9,622 nucleotides of DNA. It comes from Sedimenticola sp. (lineage in GTDB: Bacteria > Pseudomonadota > Gammaproteobacteria > Chromatiales > Chromatiaceae). Numbering within the stretch: the first letter of the stretch is position 1; every line of letters begins with the position of its first letter. The notes under the pieces are model-generated. The model was not told the DNA's origin. It did no database searches and saw only the letters and a program-made list of their open reading frames with translations. Positions 8,183 through 9,622 of the stretch are shown here, piece after piece. The translations under genes and the position numbers were made by a program. The stretch lies in NCBI GenBank assembly GCA_027038775.1, contig JALWGP010000267.1:1-9622 (forward strand). Reading direction: 5' to 3'.

Positions 8183-8833
8183 ATGGAAAAATTCGAGACA
8201 TTCACCGGCATCGCCTGTCCCCTGGACCGCGCCAACGTGGACACCGACGCCATCATCCCCAAGCAGTTCCTCAAGTCGATCAAGCGCACCGGTTTCGGCC
8301 CCAACCTCTTTGACGAGTGGCGCTACCTGGACGTGGGCGAACCGGGGCAGGATTGCAGCACGCGCCCCGTCAATCCCGATTTCGTGCTCAACGATCCGCG
8401 CTACCGGGGTGCCTCCATCCTGCTGGTGCGCGAGAACTTCGGCTGCGGCTCCTCCCGCGAGCACGCCCCCTGGGCGCTCCTGGACTACGGCTTCCGGGTG
8501 ATCATCGCGCCCAGCTTCGCCGACATTTTCTACAACAACTGCTTCAAGAACGGCATCCTGCCCATCGTCCTGCCCGAGGAGACGGTGGACGAACTGTTCC
8601 GAAAGGCGCAGGGTGAGCAGGCCCTGAAGATCACCGTGGACCTGGAGAACCAGAGGCTCACCCTGGGCGACGGCACCGAGATCCCCTTCGAGGTGGACAG
8701 CTTCCGCAAGCACTGCCTGCTGGAGGGGCTGGACGACATCGGCCTGACCCTCCAGCACGTGGAGGAGATCCGCGCCTACGAGGAGCGGCGCAAGCGGGAG
8801 GCGCCCTGGCTCTTCCAGGACCTCCAGGCGTAG
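8183..8833 (+). CDS. leuD: 3-isopropylmalate dehydratase small subunit
   Basis: LeuD is the swivelling small subunit that completes the LeuC active site. The 216-aa protein is slightly longer than E. coli LeuD (201) and close to the roughly 212 aa of pseudomonads. Diagnostic stretches are [27 protein letters not shown] (residues 13-39, given by its key [13 protein letters not shown] part), [21 protein letters not shown] (the [13 protein letters not shown] loop binds substrate), [22 protein letters not shown] and the C-terminal [17 protein letters not shown] sits only two bases before the ATG, closer than ideal, but the start aligns with the family N-terminus. The stop is again a TAG within GTAGGAG (8830-8836), matching the REP head, as at the end of leuC. 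Confidence 0.98.
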   Translation: MEKFETFTGIACPLDRANVDTDAIIPKQFLKSIKRTGFGPNLFDEWRYLDVGEPGQDCSTRPVNPDFVLNDPRYRGASILLVRENFGCGSSREHAPWALLDYGFRVIIAPSFADIFYNNCFKNGILPIVLPEETVDELFRKAQGEQALKITVDLENQRLTLGDGTEIPFEVDSFRKHCLLEGLDDIGLTLQHVEEIRAYEERRKREAPWLFQDLQA

Positions 8834-8848
8834 GAGACGCGATAACGG

Positions 8849-8874
8849 TGCAGGAGGCGCGCCCTCGCGCCGAA
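8849..8874 (+). repeat. REP palindrome 2 (variant stem)
   Basis: A GCAGGAG head is followed by stem GGCGCG (8856-8861), loop CCCT and stem CGCGCC (8866-8871), then GAA. Head, loop and tail match REP 1, while both stem arms differ in a way that keeps all six pairs, which points to selection for the hairpin. A bare GTAGGAG without a recognisable hairpin sits just upstream at the leuD stop (8830-8836) and may be a degenerate copy. Confidence 0.65.
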
Positions 8875-8890
8875 AGAAGAATAGACCAGG

Positions 8891-8915
8891 TTCGCGGCGG
8901 GGCGCCGCTCCTACA
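8891..8915 (-). repeat. REP palindrome 3, inverted
   Basis: On the minus strand it has the TGTAGGA head, stem GCGGCG, loop CCC, stem CGCCGC and GAA tail. It is the same as REP 1 bar one loop base, in opposite orientation. With REP 2 it forms a head-to-head-type pair separated by 16 bases, the arrangement called a BIME. Together they fill most of the 112-base leuD-leuB gap. The hairpins could affect leuB mRNA stability or polymerase read-through; no T-run follows, so a true intrinsic terminator is unlikely. Confidence 0.72.
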
Positions 8916-8945
8916 GTGAATCACAAAATTTCAGAGAATCGAGAA

Positions 8946-9622
8946 ATGACCAAGAAGATCCTCATCCTCCCCGGCGACGGCATCGGCCCCGAGATCGTCG
9001 CCCAGGCGGTGAAAGTGCTGGAGAAGCTCCAGGGCCAGGGGCTCGACATCGAGCTGGACGAGGCGCCCGTGGGTGGTGCCGCCATCGACGCCGCGGGCGT
9101 TCCCCTGCCGGACGAGACCCTTGAAAAGGCGAAGGCCGCCGATGCCGTGCTGCTGGGCGCCGTGGGCGGTCCCAAGTGGGAATCCCTCGACATCGCCATC
9201 CGCCCCGAGAAGGGGCTGCTGGGACTGCGCTCGGGACTGGGGCTCTTCGCCAACCTGCGTCCGGCGCTGCTCTATCCCCAGCTGGCCGACGCCTCCACCC
9301 TCAGGCCCGAGGTGGTTTCGGGGCTGGACCTGATGATCGTGCGCGAGCTCACCGGCGGCATCTATTTCGGCCAGCCACGCGGCGTGCGCACCCTCGACAA
9401 CGGCGAGCGGGAGGGCTTCAACACCCTGGTCTACCGCGAGAGCGAAATCGAGCGCATCGTGCGCGTGGCGGGCGACATCGCCCGCAAGCGCGACCGGCGG
9501 GTCTGCTCGGTGGACAAGGCCAACGTCCTCGAGTGCACCGAGCTCTGGCGCGAGGTGGCCACCCGCGTCATGGCCGAGGAGTATGACGACGTGAAGCTGA
9601 GCCACATGTACGTGGACAACGC
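8946..9622 (+). CDS. leuB: 3-isopropylmalate dehydrogenase, 3'-truncated by window
   Basis: LeuB oxidises 3-isopropylmalate with NAD+ and decarboxylates it to 2-oxoisocaproate, the last committed step before transamination to leucine. The first 225 codons are present, of about 360 in the family. Visible motifs: [12 protein letters not shown] (residues 7-18), [18 protein letters not shown], the substrate-binding arginines in [14 protein letters not shown] (Arg95, Arg105) and in [15 protein letters not shown] (Arg133, with Tyr140), the catalytic Lys191 in VDKANVLE and the metal-binding Asp224 in MYVDN at the window edge. The ATG at 8946 aligns with the family start; only a weak purine stretch precedes it. 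It lies 112 bases after leuD, separated by the REP pair, so co-transcription is probable but could be modulated there. Confidence 0.97.
   Translation, partial: MTKKILILPGDGIGPEIVAQAVKVLEKLQGQGLDIELDEAPVGGAAIDAAGVPLPDETLEKAKAADAVLLGAVGGPKWESLDIAIRPEKGLLGLRSGLGLFANLRPALLYPQLADASTLRPEVVSGLDLMIVRELTGGIYFGQPRGVRTLDNGEREGFNTLVYRESEIERIVRVAGDIARKRDRRVCSVDKANVLECTELWREVATRVMAEEYDDVKLSHMYVDN

Noticed and set aside
6702..8758. Very long antisense frames opposite leuC and leuD
   Set aside because: They have low-complexity His/Ala/Gly/Arg composition typical of complementary frames in GC-rich genes, show no recognisable motif, and lie over highly conserved sense proteins.
8849..8915. Rho-independent terminator ending leuCD before leuB
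   Set aside because: The hairpins are GC-rich but no T-run follows in either orientation; the conserved head and tail identify them better as REP elements.

Overview
The window is GC-rich (except two short AT-rich intergenic stretches) and almost fully coding. It most likely comes from a gammaproteobacterium. The evidence is a gamma-type DNA polymerase III alpha subunit, an adjacent cmoA-cmoB pair (a tRNA wobble-uridine pathway found mainly in Gammaproteobacteria), and a LysR-leuCD-leuB arrangement like that of pseudomonads and purple sulfur bacteria. The genus cannot be fixed from the sequence alone.

Layout. Bases 1-2356 carry the C-terminal two thirds of dnaE (+), entering at the catalytic PDFDID motif. 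A previously easy-to-miss 46-codon gene on the minus strand (2357-2497) encodes a single-pass membrane peptide. Its stop codon abuts the dnaE stop in one TGATCA palindrome. Its promoter lies between two inverted copies of a 15-bp GTTC-N7-GTTC element (2515-2562), which looks like an operator. A plus-strand promoter near 2629-2637 then begins a tightly packed five-gene unit: a 65-aa hypothetical protein, an ArnD-like polysaccharide-deacetylase-fold protein that has lost its metal-binding residues, a small SET-domain protein, cmoA and cmoB. The last three junctions are overlaps.

cmoB converges on, and overlaps by 43 bp, a LysR-family regulator (5727-6626, -). That regulator is divergent from leuC. 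The 96-bp gap between them holds a perfect GAAT-N11-ATTC LysR-type box overlapping the predicted lysR promoter. leuC (6723-8126), leuD (8183-8833) and the first 225 codons of leuB (8946 to the window end) follow. Together they convert 2-isopropylmalate to 3-isopropylmalate and then to the 2-oxo precursor of leucine. Both leu intergenic gaps contain REP-type palindromes: one at the leuC stop, and an oppositely oriented pair between leuD and leuB.

The window is largely housekeeping. The items most worth attention are the membrane-peptide gene with its paired-repeat operator, the catalytically degenerate ArnD-like protein fused by context to a SET protein and the Cx-SAM tRNA pathway, and the REP elements in the leu operon.
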